DNA from: a virus
DNA: 64,000 nt
Direction: 5' to 3' (one strand)
Virus record (IMG/VR): IMGVR_UViG_3300024308_000016
Location: 186,001-250,000 of that record
Shown in pieces: positions 1-7,793 of this stretch. Position numbers and translations under genes: made by a program. Position 1 is the stretch's first letter. Every line of letters starts with the position of its first letter. The notes below the pieces were generated by a model, which did no database searches, was not told the DNA's origin, and saw only the letters and a program-made list of their open reading frames with translations.

Positions 1-31
1 TGTGCCTAGATAAGAGGAGCTTATATCAATC

Positions 32-499
32 ATGTCTAACCAACTTCATCAACACGGCTACGTCAACAAGACGCGGCCGTGTGTATCTGTGTTCTTGCGC
101 AGTGCCGGGATTCCAGCTACTGCTCTGGGCTCGGTGTCGGGCGCCTCCTACAACACAGCTGTGGAAAAGTGGTTGCAATCGAACTGGACCACTAACTGGT
201 ATGTGATCAACACGCTGGGCGAGGAACTCACTGCAACGGGCAATCGCTTCTTTCGCGTGGCGTGCTCCAGCAAAGCGTATCTGGGAGCAGCCAACGCCGT
301 GGGTAAGTTCGCTGTGGCCAACCGCGACGCCATCGTCCATTTGTACTCCACACTGGGTGCTGGCGCGCAGATGGGTAACCATCCCGCTATCTCCAAGGCG
401 TTCAACTCCATGAGCTATCCGGAGAGGAAAGCCATCATGCGCGCTAACCTCGCCAGGCTTGAGGAAGTGCCTCAGGACGAGCCTCCTGCTAACGGCTGA
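32..499 (+). CDS. Hypothetical protein, 155 aa
   Basis: I do not recognise this protein. It starts with ATG after a good ribosome binding site (AGAGGAGC about 12 bases upstream) and ends before a 160-base gap in front of nrdA. It is soluble-looking, without signal peptide or membrane segment; the central part is Gly/Ala rich (GAGAQMGNHPAISKAFNSM) and the C-terminus is acidic and Pro rich. The gene may belong to an operon that begins before the window. Codon use matches its neighbours, so it looks like a real gene of unknown function. Confidence 0.7.
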   Translation: MSNQLHQHGYVNKTRPCVSVFLRSAGIPATALGSVSGASYNTAVEKWLQSNWTTNWYVINTLGEELTATGNRFFRVACSSKAYLGAANAVGKFAVANRDAIVHLYSTLGAGAQMGNHPAISKAFNSMSYPERKAIMRANLARLEEVPQDEPPANG

Positions 500-661
500 G
501 CCAAGACACCAGCTCTAATAGAAAGCAGCACCTGTGCGTTCCTAGCAAGAGTATTTGGGCTCGAAACTATAGTTTGGGCACAGAGATTTTTGCCCTAATA
601 GGCACACCGATTTCCCTCCATGTGAGCTCTTAGGAGCTTGCACTACTTACCCTTTTACACC
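500..661 (+). promoter_or_regulatory. Leader region of nrdA with two inverted repeats
   Basis: This gap holds no gene. It has two small stem-loops: GGGCA/TGCCC at 576-595 and AGCTC-TTAG-GAGCT at 625-638. The second covers the only AGGAG (632-636) near the nrdA start, so it could hide the ribosome binding site. It does not contain the conserved promoter motif seen four times elsewhere in the window. Promoter or translational control of the nucleotide reductase genes is an inference. Confidence 0.35.
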
Positions 662-3544
662 ATGCAAGAAGCTAACAATTTCGACTCCCTGGCTGCCAAG
701 ATCACTCCTGACGTGATGGCTATCCCTGAGGGCTACCAAGTCCTGCGCAGGGCTGGGGATGTCGTGGAGTTCCGGCCCAACAAGATCGCTATCGCCTTGG
801 CCAAGGCGTTCATCGCTGTGCGTGGCAAGGAAGCCTGTGCGTCGGACTCCGTGCGCGACATCATCGTCGAGTGCACCAACCAAGCTGTGAAGGCGTTGGT
901 TCGCTCGCGTCCAGCTGGCGGCACCATCCATATCGAAGACATCCAAGACAATGTGGAGCTGGCGCTCATGCGTGGCGGCCACCAGGACGTGGCCCGTGCG
1001 TACGTGCTGTACCGGGAAAAGCAGCACCAAGCCCGCCAACTGGAAGTCAAGCCCGAAGAAGCGGCCAAGCAATTCATCAGCGTCGAAGACGATGGCGTCA
1101 AGCAGTCTTTGGCCTTTGCAGCTATCCGTGGCGTGGTGGTGCGTGCCTGTAAGGGTCGTCCTTCCACCGACTCCGAAGCTATCGTCCAGGAAACCATCAA
1201 GAACCTGTACGAAGGCATGCAGTTGTCGGAAGTGTACCGCGCCATGATCTTGGCTGCGCGCACTCGCATCGAGCTCGACCCCGAGTACACGTACGTGACG
1301 GCGGCTCTCCTGATGGATACCATCGTGCGTGACAACTTCTCCAGCACTCAGTACTCCAGCATGCAAGAGCTGTATGAAGGTGTGTTCGCCTCCAGTCTCA
1401 AGGAAGGCGTGGAACACGGCTTGCTTGATCCGCGTCTGCTGCAGTTCAACCTACCGCTGCTGGCTTCGAGCTTGAAGGCTGACCGTGATGGCAAGTTCGA
1501 CTACCTTGGTCTGCAGACGCTGTATGACCGCTACTTCCTGCACATCAACAAGCGTCGCATCGAACTGCCCCAGACGTTCTTCATGCGCGTGGCCATGGGT
1601 CTGGCCATCGAAGAGCCGGCCGATACCCGCGATGCCGCGGCTCGCACGTTCTACGACACGCTGTCGTCGTTCGACTTCATGAGCTCCACACCAACGCTGT
1701 TCAACGCCGGCACCATGCGGCCCCAGCTGTCGTCGTGTTACCTGACCACCATCCCCGATAGCCTGGAAGGCATCTACGACGGCATGAAGGAAAATGCGCT
1801 GCTGTCCAAGTATGCGGGCGGCCTGGGCAACGACTGGACCAATGTGCGGGCTATGGGCGCACACATCAAGGGCACCAACGGTGAATCCCAAGGCGTGGTG
1901 CCGTTTCTGAAGGTGGCCAATGATACTGCCGTTGCGGTGAACCAAGGCGGCAAGCGCAAGGGTGCCATGTGCGCGTATCTGGAAAGCTGGCACCTGGACA
2001 TCGAAGAGTTCCTGGAGCTGCGCAAGAACACGGGCGACGATCGCCGCCGCACGCACGACATGAACACCGCCAACTGGATCCCTGACCTGTTCATGAAGCG
2101 GGTGATGGCCAACGAGGACTGGACACTGTTCTCGCCCTCCGACGTGCCTGATCTGCATGACCTGTATGGTCCGGAGTTCGAGCAAGCGTACTATGAGTAC
2201 GAGCGCAAGATCGACACTGGCGAGATCAAGCTGTTCAAGAAGCTGCGCGCCGTGGATCTGTGGCGCAAAATGCTGTCGATGCTGTTCGAGACCGGCCATC
2301 CCTGGATCACGTTCAAGGATCCTATCAACATCCGCTCTCCCCAGCAGCACGTCGGTGTGGTGCATTCTTCCAACCTCTGCACCGAGATCACCCTAAATAC
2401 CAGCGAAGACGAGACCGCTGTGTGCAACCTCGGCTCCGTGAACCTGGCCAAACACATCACTGATGGCCAGCTGGACAAGCAAAAGCTGCGCGAGACCGTG
2501 CGCAAGGGCATGCGCATGCTGGACAACGTGATCGACATCAACTACTATCCGGTTGACAAGGCACGCAACTCCAACCTGCGTCATCGCCCGGTTGGCCTGG
2601 GCATGATGGGCTTCCAAGATGCACTGTACATGCTGGGCATCCCGTACGCCAGCCAAGAAGCGGTGGAGTTCGCGGACCAAGTGACTGAGGCGCTGTGCTA
2701 CTACGCCTACGAGGCATCGGCCGATCTGGCGCAAGAGCGTGGGCGTTACTCCAGTTACGAGGGCTCCCTGTGGAGCCGCGGTATCACGCCGCTGCAGTCG
2801 CTGGACATGCTCGGCGAGCAGCGCGGCTACGACTACCTGGACGTGAATCGTTCCTGGACCATGGACTGGTCGGCTCTGCGCACCAAGATCCTCAAGCAGG
2901 GCATGCGTAACTCCAACTGCGTGGCCATCGCTCCCACTGCTACGATCTCCAACATAGTGGGCGTGGACGCCTCCATCGAGCCGTCGTTCGGTAACCTGTC
3001 CGTGAAGTCCAACCTCTCGGGCGAGTTCACCGTCATCAACCAGTACCTGGTCAACGACCTCAAACGTCTGGGGCTGTGGGACGAGGTGATGGTGATGGAC
3101 CTGAAGCACTACGATGGCTCGTTGCGCCACATCGAGCGTGTGCCCGAGCGCCTGAAGCAGCTGTATGCCACTGCGTTTGAAGTGGAGCCCAAATGGCTGG
3201 TGGAAGCAGCGGCTCGTCGCCAAAAGTGGATTGATCAGGGCCAAAGCCTGAACATCTACATGGCAGGAGCGTCTGGCAAGAAGCTCGACGAGACGTACAA
3301 GCTCGCCTGGATCCGTGGCCTGAAGACCACCTACTACCTGCGTACCACCAGCGCGACTGCCGCCGAGAAGTCGACTGTGCAACGCAGCAAGCTCAATGCC
3401 GTAGCCTCCGGCCCCAGTGAGCCACCGGCCGCCAGCGCGATGAGCGCTATCGACCGCATCGCCCAGCAAGCGGCGCAGCAAGCTCCCGCGACGGACGTGA
3501 AGTTCTGTTCGCTGGATGATCCTGGCTGCGAAGCTTGCCAATAA
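662..3544 (+). CDS. nrdA: Ribonucleotide reductase class Ia, large (alpha) subunit
   Basis: Reduces ribonucleoside diphosphates to deoxyribonucleotides for phage DNA synthesis, together with NrdB encoded next. Visible features in order: an N-terminal ATP-cone (about residues 25-125, with VLRRAGDVVEFRPNKIA and HIEDIQDNVELALMR), the RNR all-alpha domain, then the catalytic barrel with the first active-site Cys in LSSCYLTT (about 359), NLCTEI (N, Cys and Glu of the active site, about 571-575), AVCNLGSVNL, APTATISNI, the radical-transfer Tyr pair in TTYYLRT, and a C-terminal Cys tail (CSLDDPGCEACQ). At 960 residues it is longer than the 761-residue E. coli enzyme and resembles the long NrdA form of beta-proteobacteria, suggesting acquisition from a host. 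ATG 662 is chosen; an in-frame TTG at 638 would add 8 residues. Neither has an ideally placed ribosome binding site. Confidence 0.95.
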   Translation: MQEANNFDSLAAKITPDVMAIPEGYQVLRRAGDVVEFRPNKIAIALAKAFIAVRGKEACASDSVRDIIVECTNQAVKALVRSRPAGGTIHIEDIQDNVELALMRGGHQDVARAYVLYREKQHQARQLEVKPEEAAKQFISVEDDGVKQSLAFAAIRGVVVRACKGRPSTDSEAIVQETIKNLYEGMQLSEVYRAMILAARTRIELDPEYTYVTAALLMDTIVRDNFSSTQYSSMQELYEGVFASSLKEGVEHGLLDPRLLQFNLPLLASSLKADRDGKFDYLGLQTLYDRYFLHINKRRIELPQTFFMRVAMGLAIEEPADTRDAAARTFYDTLSSFDFMSSTPTLFNAGTMRPQLSSCYLTTIPDSLEGIYDGMKENALLSKYAGGLGNDWTNVRAMGAHIKGTNGESQGVVPFLKVANDTAVAVNQGGKRKGAMCAYLESWHLDIEEFLELRKNTGDDRRRTHDMNTANWIPDLFMKRVMANEDWTLFSPSDVPDLHDLYGPEFEQAYYEYERKIDTGEIKLFKKLRAVDLWRKMLSMLFETGHPWITFKDPINIRSPQQHVGVVHSSNLCTEITLNTSEDETAVCNLGSVNLAKHITDGQLDKQKLRETVRKGMRMLDNVIDINYYPVDKARNSNLRHRPVGLGMMGFQDALYMLGIPYASQEAVEFADQVTEALCYYAYEASADLAQERGRYSSYEGSLWSRGITPLQSLDMLGEQRGYDYLDVNRSWTMDWSALRTKILKQGMRNSNCVAIAPTATISNIVGVDASIEPSFGNLSVKSNLSGEFTVINQYLVNDLKRLGLWDEVMVMDLKHYDGSLRHIERVPERLKQLYATAFEVEPKWLVEAAARRQKWIDQGQSLNIYMAGASGKKLDETYKLAWIRGLKTTYYLRTTSATAAEKSTVQRSKLNAVASGPSEPPAASAMSAIDRIAQQAAQQAPATDVKFCSLDDPGCEACQ

Positions 3545-3554
3545 CGGCATAGGC

Positions 3555-3587
3555 CCACCCGGGCTCCCTCAATAGGAGCCCGGGTGG
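3555..3587 (+). terminator. Hairpin between nrdA and nrdB
   Basis: A perfect 13-bp stem (CCACCCGGGCTCC with its complement) around a 7-base loop follows the nrdA stop codon. The downstream bases TTAATGTATCTTTTTC give only a weak T tract, so it may be a partial terminator or an mRNA-end stabiliser rather than a full stop, leaving nrdB expression lower or separately set. Confidence 0.7.
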
Positions 3588-3614
3588 TTAATGTATCTTT
3601 TTCTCTGAATCGTC

Positions 3615-4700
3615 ATGTTGTCTTTTGAATCCACTCCCGAGCAGATCGCTCAATCGGCCGCTGAAGTCCCAGCACCTGTTCCTGGTCGCGTCAATGCCGC
3701 TGACAAGCGCATCATCAACGCCAAGACCGACGTCAACCAGCTGGTGCCCTTCAAATACAAGTGGGCGTGGGAGAAGTACCTGTCGACCTGTGCGAACCAC
3801 TGGATGCCCCAGGAGGTGAACATGAACCGCGACATCGCGCTGTGGAAAGACCCCAACGGCCTGACCGAGGACGAGCGCCGCATCGTCAAGCGCAATCTGG
3901 GCTTCTTCGTGACGGCTGACTCTCTGGCCGCCAACAACATCGTGCTGGGCACCTACCGCCACATCACGGCTCCCGAATGCCGTCAGTTCCTGCTGCGCCA
4001 GGCGTTCGAGGAAGCCATCCACACCCACGCCTACCAGTACATCGTGGAGTCGCTGGGCCTGGATGAAGCCGAGATCTTCAACGCCTACAACGAAGTCAAG
4101 TCCATCCGCGACAAGGACGAGTTCCTGATCCCGTTCATCGAAGCCATCATGGATCCGGCCTTCAAGACCGGCACTCCTGAGACCGACCAGACGCTGCTCA
4201 AAAGCCTGATCGTGTTCGCGTGCCTGATGGAAGGTCTGTTCTTCTACGTGGGCTTCACGCAGATCCTGGCGCTGGGCCGTCAAAACAAGATGGTGGGCGC
4301 GGCCGAGCAGTACCAGTACATCCTGCGTGACGAGTCCATGCACTGCAACTTCGGCATCGATCTGATCAATCAACTGAAGATCGAGAACCCTGGCCTGTGG
4401 ACGCCCGAATTCAAGGCCGAAATCACGGCGCTGTTCCACAAAGCCGTGGAGCTGGAATACGCGTATGCCGAAGACACTATGCCGCGCGGCGTGCTGGGCA
4501 TGAATGCCTCCATGTTCAAGGGCTATCTGCGCTACATCGCCAACCGCCGTGCAGTGCAGATCGGACTCGATCCCTTGTTCCCCAACGAGGAAAATCCTTT
4601 CCCGTGGATGAGCGAGATGATCGATCTGAAGAAGGAGCGCAACTTCTTCGAAACGCGTGTGATCGAGTACCAGACCGGCGGCGCGCTGAGCTGGGATTGA
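3615..4700 (+). CDS. nrdB: Ribonucleotide reductase class Ia, small (beta) subunit
   Basis: Carries the di-iron/tyrosyl radical cofactor that NrdA needs. The 361-residue protein shows the expected metal ligands: Asp in TADSLAANN, Glu and His in FEEAIHTH, Glu in CLMEGLFF, and Glu/His in RDESMHCNF. The radical Tyr is present four residues after the ligand His (HTHAY), so this is a class Ia type and not the Tyr-less class Ic. The C-terminal tail (GGALSWD) is the type that docks into NrdA. ATG 3615 follows the nrdA hairpin by 27 bases; no strong ribosome binding site is visible. A stable hairpin follows the gene. Confidence 0.95.
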   Translation: MLSFESTPEQIAQSAAEVPAPVPGRVNAADKRIINAKTDVNQLVPFKYKWAWEKYLSTCANHWMPQEVNMNRDIALWKDPNGLTEDERRIVKRNLGFFVTADSLAANNIVLGTYRHITAPECRQFLLRQAFEEAIHTHAYQYIVESLGLDEAEIFNAYNEVKSIRDKDEFLIPFIEAIMDPAFKTGTPETDQTLLKSLIVFACLMEGLFFYVGFTQILALGRQNKMVGAAEQYQYILRDESMHCNFGIDLINQLKIENPGLWTPEFKAEITALFHKAVELEYAYAEDTMPRGVLGMNASMFKGYLRYIANRRAVQIGLDPLFPNEENPFPWMSEMIDLKKERNFFETRVIEYQTGGALSWD

Positions 4701-4723
4701 TATCCCTCTGACATAGACACCTT

Positions 4724-4756
4724 CTCCCAGACTCCCGGAAACGGGAGTCTGGGGAG
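4724..4756 (+). terminator. Hairpin with GAAA loop after nrdB
   Basis: CTCCCAGACTCCCG pairs with its complement around a GAAA tetraloop. There is no strong T tract, but it sits directly between the nrdB stop and the conserved promoter motif of the next unit, so it most likely ends the nrdAB transcript. Confidence 0.75.
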
Positions 4757-4778
4757 GGCGTTTGTAAATTGCTTTAGG

Positions 4779-4799
4779 CACTTACACCTTACTTGAGGA
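4779..4799 (+). promoter_or_regulatory. Conserved promoter-like motif, copy 1
   Basis: CACTTACACCTTACTTGAGG is identical over 21 bases to the copy at 36647 and nearly so to copies at 61063 and 62302. Upstream it has a TnnAAATTG-CTTTAGG stretch, downstream a CCGTTATCTTTTT block that also recurs. It lies 68 bases before the next start codon and just after the nrdB hairpin. Recurrence in four gaps, always in front of a plus-strand gene, supports a promoter; which polymerase reads it is unknown. Confidence 0.7.
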
Positions 4800-4819
4800 T
4801 CAGCCGTTATCTTTTTAAG

Positions 4820-4867
4820 ATGCGCGCTGGAAAGACTAACTTCAACAAAGGTATCGAAAGCAGATAA
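4820..4867 (+). CDS. Possible 15-aa leader peptide
   Basis: A 15-codon ORF (MRAGKTNFNKGIESR) lies between the conserved promoter motif and the next gene; its TAA overlaps the next ATG (TAATG). The next gene has only a distant AAAGG, so translation of the leader could couple into it. No clear ribosome binding site precedes the leader itself. It may be chance. Confidence 0.25.
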   Translation: MRAGKTNFNKGIESR

Positions 4868-6096
4868 TGTCTGAAGCAAAATATGCACACCCTGGTTCAG
4901 CTCGATACATCCCGCCGCAAGCGTACGGCGACCGCCGAGCTGTGGAGATGGAGAGCTCCCTAGGCAGCTCCATAGAAGTTGCCAGCAAACGGGTGTCATT
5001 TTCTTCGACCTTAGACTATGACCTAGTCGCACTTGACCATATGAACTTCGCCACGGTGATCCGGGGTACTCGTTGTATCCACAACGAAGACAACGGCATC
5101 GTGCCTCGTGCAGTCGTTGTACACATCACCAATGTGTACAGCACCTATGAAGGCTCCCGGATGTCGGTAGACATCATGGACACCATAGGCTCCACAGTGC
5201 CGAGTTCTACCAACGCTTTCAAAGCTGTGCGCACCAACTTGCGTAAAGTGACTGAACGTGCTGCGCCCCGAGATCCCAAGATGTATCGTCGCAACGAGGT
5301 GACGTTGGATACGGAGATCCGGATACGCGATGAGATCCTGAAGGCTATGCCCGATGGCTATCTGGACGAAGTCAGTGGCTTACTGCTGGTGCCGGCATCA
5401 GTGTACATGGGAGATAAAGTCATCATCCATCCGTACAGCCAGCATGCCCAGGAGCTCGCACAGCGCAAAAACCTTATAGAGCCTGTGATGAACACAGACT
5501 CCGCCTCCATTGAGATCACCCTCGTGGACAATGCGAATCGATACGGAAAGCTGTATGGCTACTCGTTCGGACGGATTGTGGAGATCCAAGGCGTGCATCA
5601 TGAGACGCTTGCCGATGGGATCTATGTGAAGAGCAAAGGATCGGGTCAGACCGATCAAAAGGCGGTGGTGTTCAACTACACCATCGACGAAGGGATGCAA
5701 GAGCTCAAGCTCTATCCCACCAGTCATGAAGCCGAAAGTAACGGCAAACCGGACAAGATCTTGGAGCTCCGGGAGAAAGAGCTTCAGGAAGAGATCAATG
5801 CCCGAAAACGGGAGATCGACTTGAAACGAGCTGAGCTCGAAGAGAAGATCTTAGAAACTGACAAACTTAAAGCAAAACTGCAAGCACAGCTAGAGGAGAA
5901 ATCGTACACGGTAAAGGACAAGACCCTGGACTATGAACATCGCGCAGCGGTGCAGAAAGTCGAGTCCGAAACAAGGAAGGCTCAATACGAGGCCCGTAAA
6001 GAAAACGCAGACGTCATATCGGGTGCACTCAAGCTCTGCGGGATCATCGTAGGGGCTGTAGTATCAGTCTTAGGACTGATCAAAGTGTTCTTCTAA
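4867..6096 (+). CDS. Hypothetical coiled-coil protein with C-terminal membrane anchor, 409 aa
   Basis: I do not recognise a family. The first ~290 residues look globular and mixed alpha/beta. Residues ~295-380 are a long charged coiled coil (KILELREKELQEEINARKRE and following). The last ~22 residues are a membrane helix (LCGIIVGAVVSVLGLIKVFF), so the protein is predicted to be tail-anchored in the inner membrane with its bulk in the cytoplasm. It is the first gene of a unit preceded by the conserved motif at 4779 and is followed 12 bases later by another unknown gene. The arrangement suggests a role in the infected cell rather than in the virion, but this is inference. Confidence 0.75.
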   Translation: MSEAKYAHPGSARYIPPQAYGDRRAVEMESSLGSSIEVASKRVSFSSTLDYDLVALDHMNFATVIRGTRCIHNEDNGIVPRAVVVHITNVYSTYEGSRMSVDIMDTIGSTVPSSTNAFKAVRTNLRKVTERAAPRDPKMYRRNEVTLDTEIRIRDEILKAMPDGYLDEVSGLLLVPASVYMGDKVIIHPYSQHAQELAQRKNLIEPVMNTDSASIEITLVDNANRYGKLYGYSFGRIVEIQGVHHETLADGIYVKSKGSGQTDQKAVVFNYTIDEGMQELKLYPTSHEAESNGKPDKILELREKELQEEINARKREIDLKRAELEEKILETDKLKAKLQAQLEEKSYTVKDKTLDYEHRAAVQKVESETRKAQYEARKENADVISGALKLCGIIVGAVVSVLGLIKVFF

Positions 6097-6108
6097 AAGG
6101 AAGCCCAA

Positions 6109-7743
6109 ATGACACACTCGATACTCGCCAAGGTAGTGGCCAAACGCACCCCCAAGCTCAACCCGCACATCATGAACGGGTTGGCGGTTCACTACCTCCG
6201 GGATTCGGAAAAGGAACGGTACATCAACAACTACGCTCGCAAGACCATCCATGGCGCAGTACCCAATCTGGAGTACCATGGATACGAGCGGTGTACTCCT
6301 GAAGAAGAGTACAGGGAAGTGACCAAGCTGCGCAACAACCGGCGTCAGTACGACATGGCGAGATCGGACATGTACATGATCCGAATCAACGCGTCGTTCC
6401 CTGACAATGGCAAACAGCGCCCGCTGGCCGATAAGTACCTGTACCTGCCCTCAGTGGGACCGGGCTCGCTGATGCACATTGGTGGCTCCCTGTTCCACAT
6501 CAAGGCAGTGCTTACTGACAAGGTGATCTCCCCTGGTCATCGGTCATTGTTCGTACGGATGCTGGGGACGAAGAAGAACTTCTATCGTTCCGGTTACTCC
6601 ATACGCGCCGATGGCCAAGTCAAGCCCACCTTTGTGACTCACTCCCTGATCTACGACGCAAGGAAAGCTTCCCTGCCGCCGACGACCAAGGCCATGAGCA
6701 CGATGGTGCACTATCTTCTTCAAGCCTACGGTTTCACGGAAACATTCCGAAAATACCTGGGACATGTCCCGGTTGTCGGATATGAGGACGAGGTCAACGA
6801 GAAAAACTATCCGGCCAGCGACTGGGTGATTGTGAGCACGTATCACACGCACATCAAGCCGGCCGGGTATATTGACAACGGACCGTACACGCCATCGACG
6901 CTTCAGATGGCGGTGCGGCGTGACAAGTGGGACTACGCAACGATCGCGTTTGTCTCCGAATTCTTCTACATCGTAGACCACTTCCCGCAGAACGTTACTG
7001 TGGACAGTCTCGATGAAACTTCCAATTGGCTGATCCTGCTCGGCTACATCCTTATCGGTGGACAATACACTATTGGTCGGATCTACTCCCAGATGCAGGA
7101 ACATCTGGCGAGTTTGACCGACTTCGTCGACGACAGCGCTATGGAGAAACTCTCCGAGCGCGGTTACCTTATCGAGAACTTCTACGACTTTGTGGCCATG
7201 CTCACTGTGCAGTTTCCGAAACTGCTCGCTGAAAATGACCGGGTCGGCAACATCTATGAGAAGTACTACGATGTCACCTATCACACACTGCGGAGTATCA
7301 CATACGCGCTGACTCGGCTGCGCTACGATCTACAAAAGACCTCCAAACGCTTCAGTCCAGTTTACAATAACGTAAACAACACATGGATCCGCAAGCTGCT
7401 GCCTGGTCCCATCTTCGGCCTGTCGTCAGAAGGCCGAGTAGTAGAGGTTGTCTCCTATCCAGGGGACATGTGGTATTTCCGCCTGACCTCCAAGGTGTCT
7501 GAGCAAGAAAAGGTCGCCTCCGCCGGCAAGGGCGGTTCGCGTCGTGGCTCCAAGGAAAACAATTTCTTGGATGTCTCGATGATTGAAGGCGGCTCTATCT
7601 TGTTCTTGCCCAAATCAGACCCAACACCCGTGGGTAACATCAACCCGTATGTCGAGATCAACTTGGCTACGGGCTCGATCGTGCCCAACCCAGAGCTGGC
7701 AGACGTGCTGGCTCGAACCCGCGAGAAGCTTGACAACAAGTAA
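6109..7743 (+). CDS. Hypothetical protein, 544 aa
   Basis: Unknown function. ATG 6109 follows AAAAGGAAG with good spacing and lies 12 bases after the coiled-coil gene, so the two are likely co-transcribed. The protein is rich in Tyr and aromatic residues, has no signal peptide, and contains a Gly/Ser/Lys-rich loop near residue 470 (AGKGGSRRGSKEN). No catalytic motif was found. Its size and style match other unknown proteins here, for example the one at 12958, but I could not align them. Confidence 0.75.
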   Translation: MTHSILAKVVAKRTPKLNPHIMNGLAVHYLRDSEKERYINNYARKTIHGAVPNLEYHGYERCTPEEEYREVTKLRNNRRQYDMARSDMYMIRINASFPDNGKQRPLADKYLYLPSVGPGSLMHIGGSLFHIKAVLTDKVISPGHRSLFVRMLGTKKNFYRSGYSIRADGQVKPTFVTHSLIYDARKASLPPTTKAMSTMVHYLLQAYGFTETFRKYLGHVPVVGYEDEVNEKNYPASDWVIVSTYHTHIKPAGYIDNGPYTPSTLQMAVRRDKWDYATIAFVSEFFYIVDHFPQNVTVDSLDETSNWLILLGYILIGGQYTIGRIYSQMQEHLASLTDFVDDSAMEKLSERGYLIENFYDFVAMLTVQFPKLLAENDRVGNIYEKYYDVTYHTLRSITYALTRLRYDLQKTSKRFSPVYNNVNNTWIRKLLPGPIFGLSSEGRVVEVVSYPGDMWYFRLTSKVSEQEKVASAGKGGSRRGSKENNFLDVSMIEGGSILFLPKSDPTPVGNINPYVEINLATGSIVPNPELADVLARTREKLDNK

Positions 7744-7793
7744 GGCCCTTGCGGGCTCTGCCCTATTCTCTAGAGAAACAGAAAGCTTTCATC

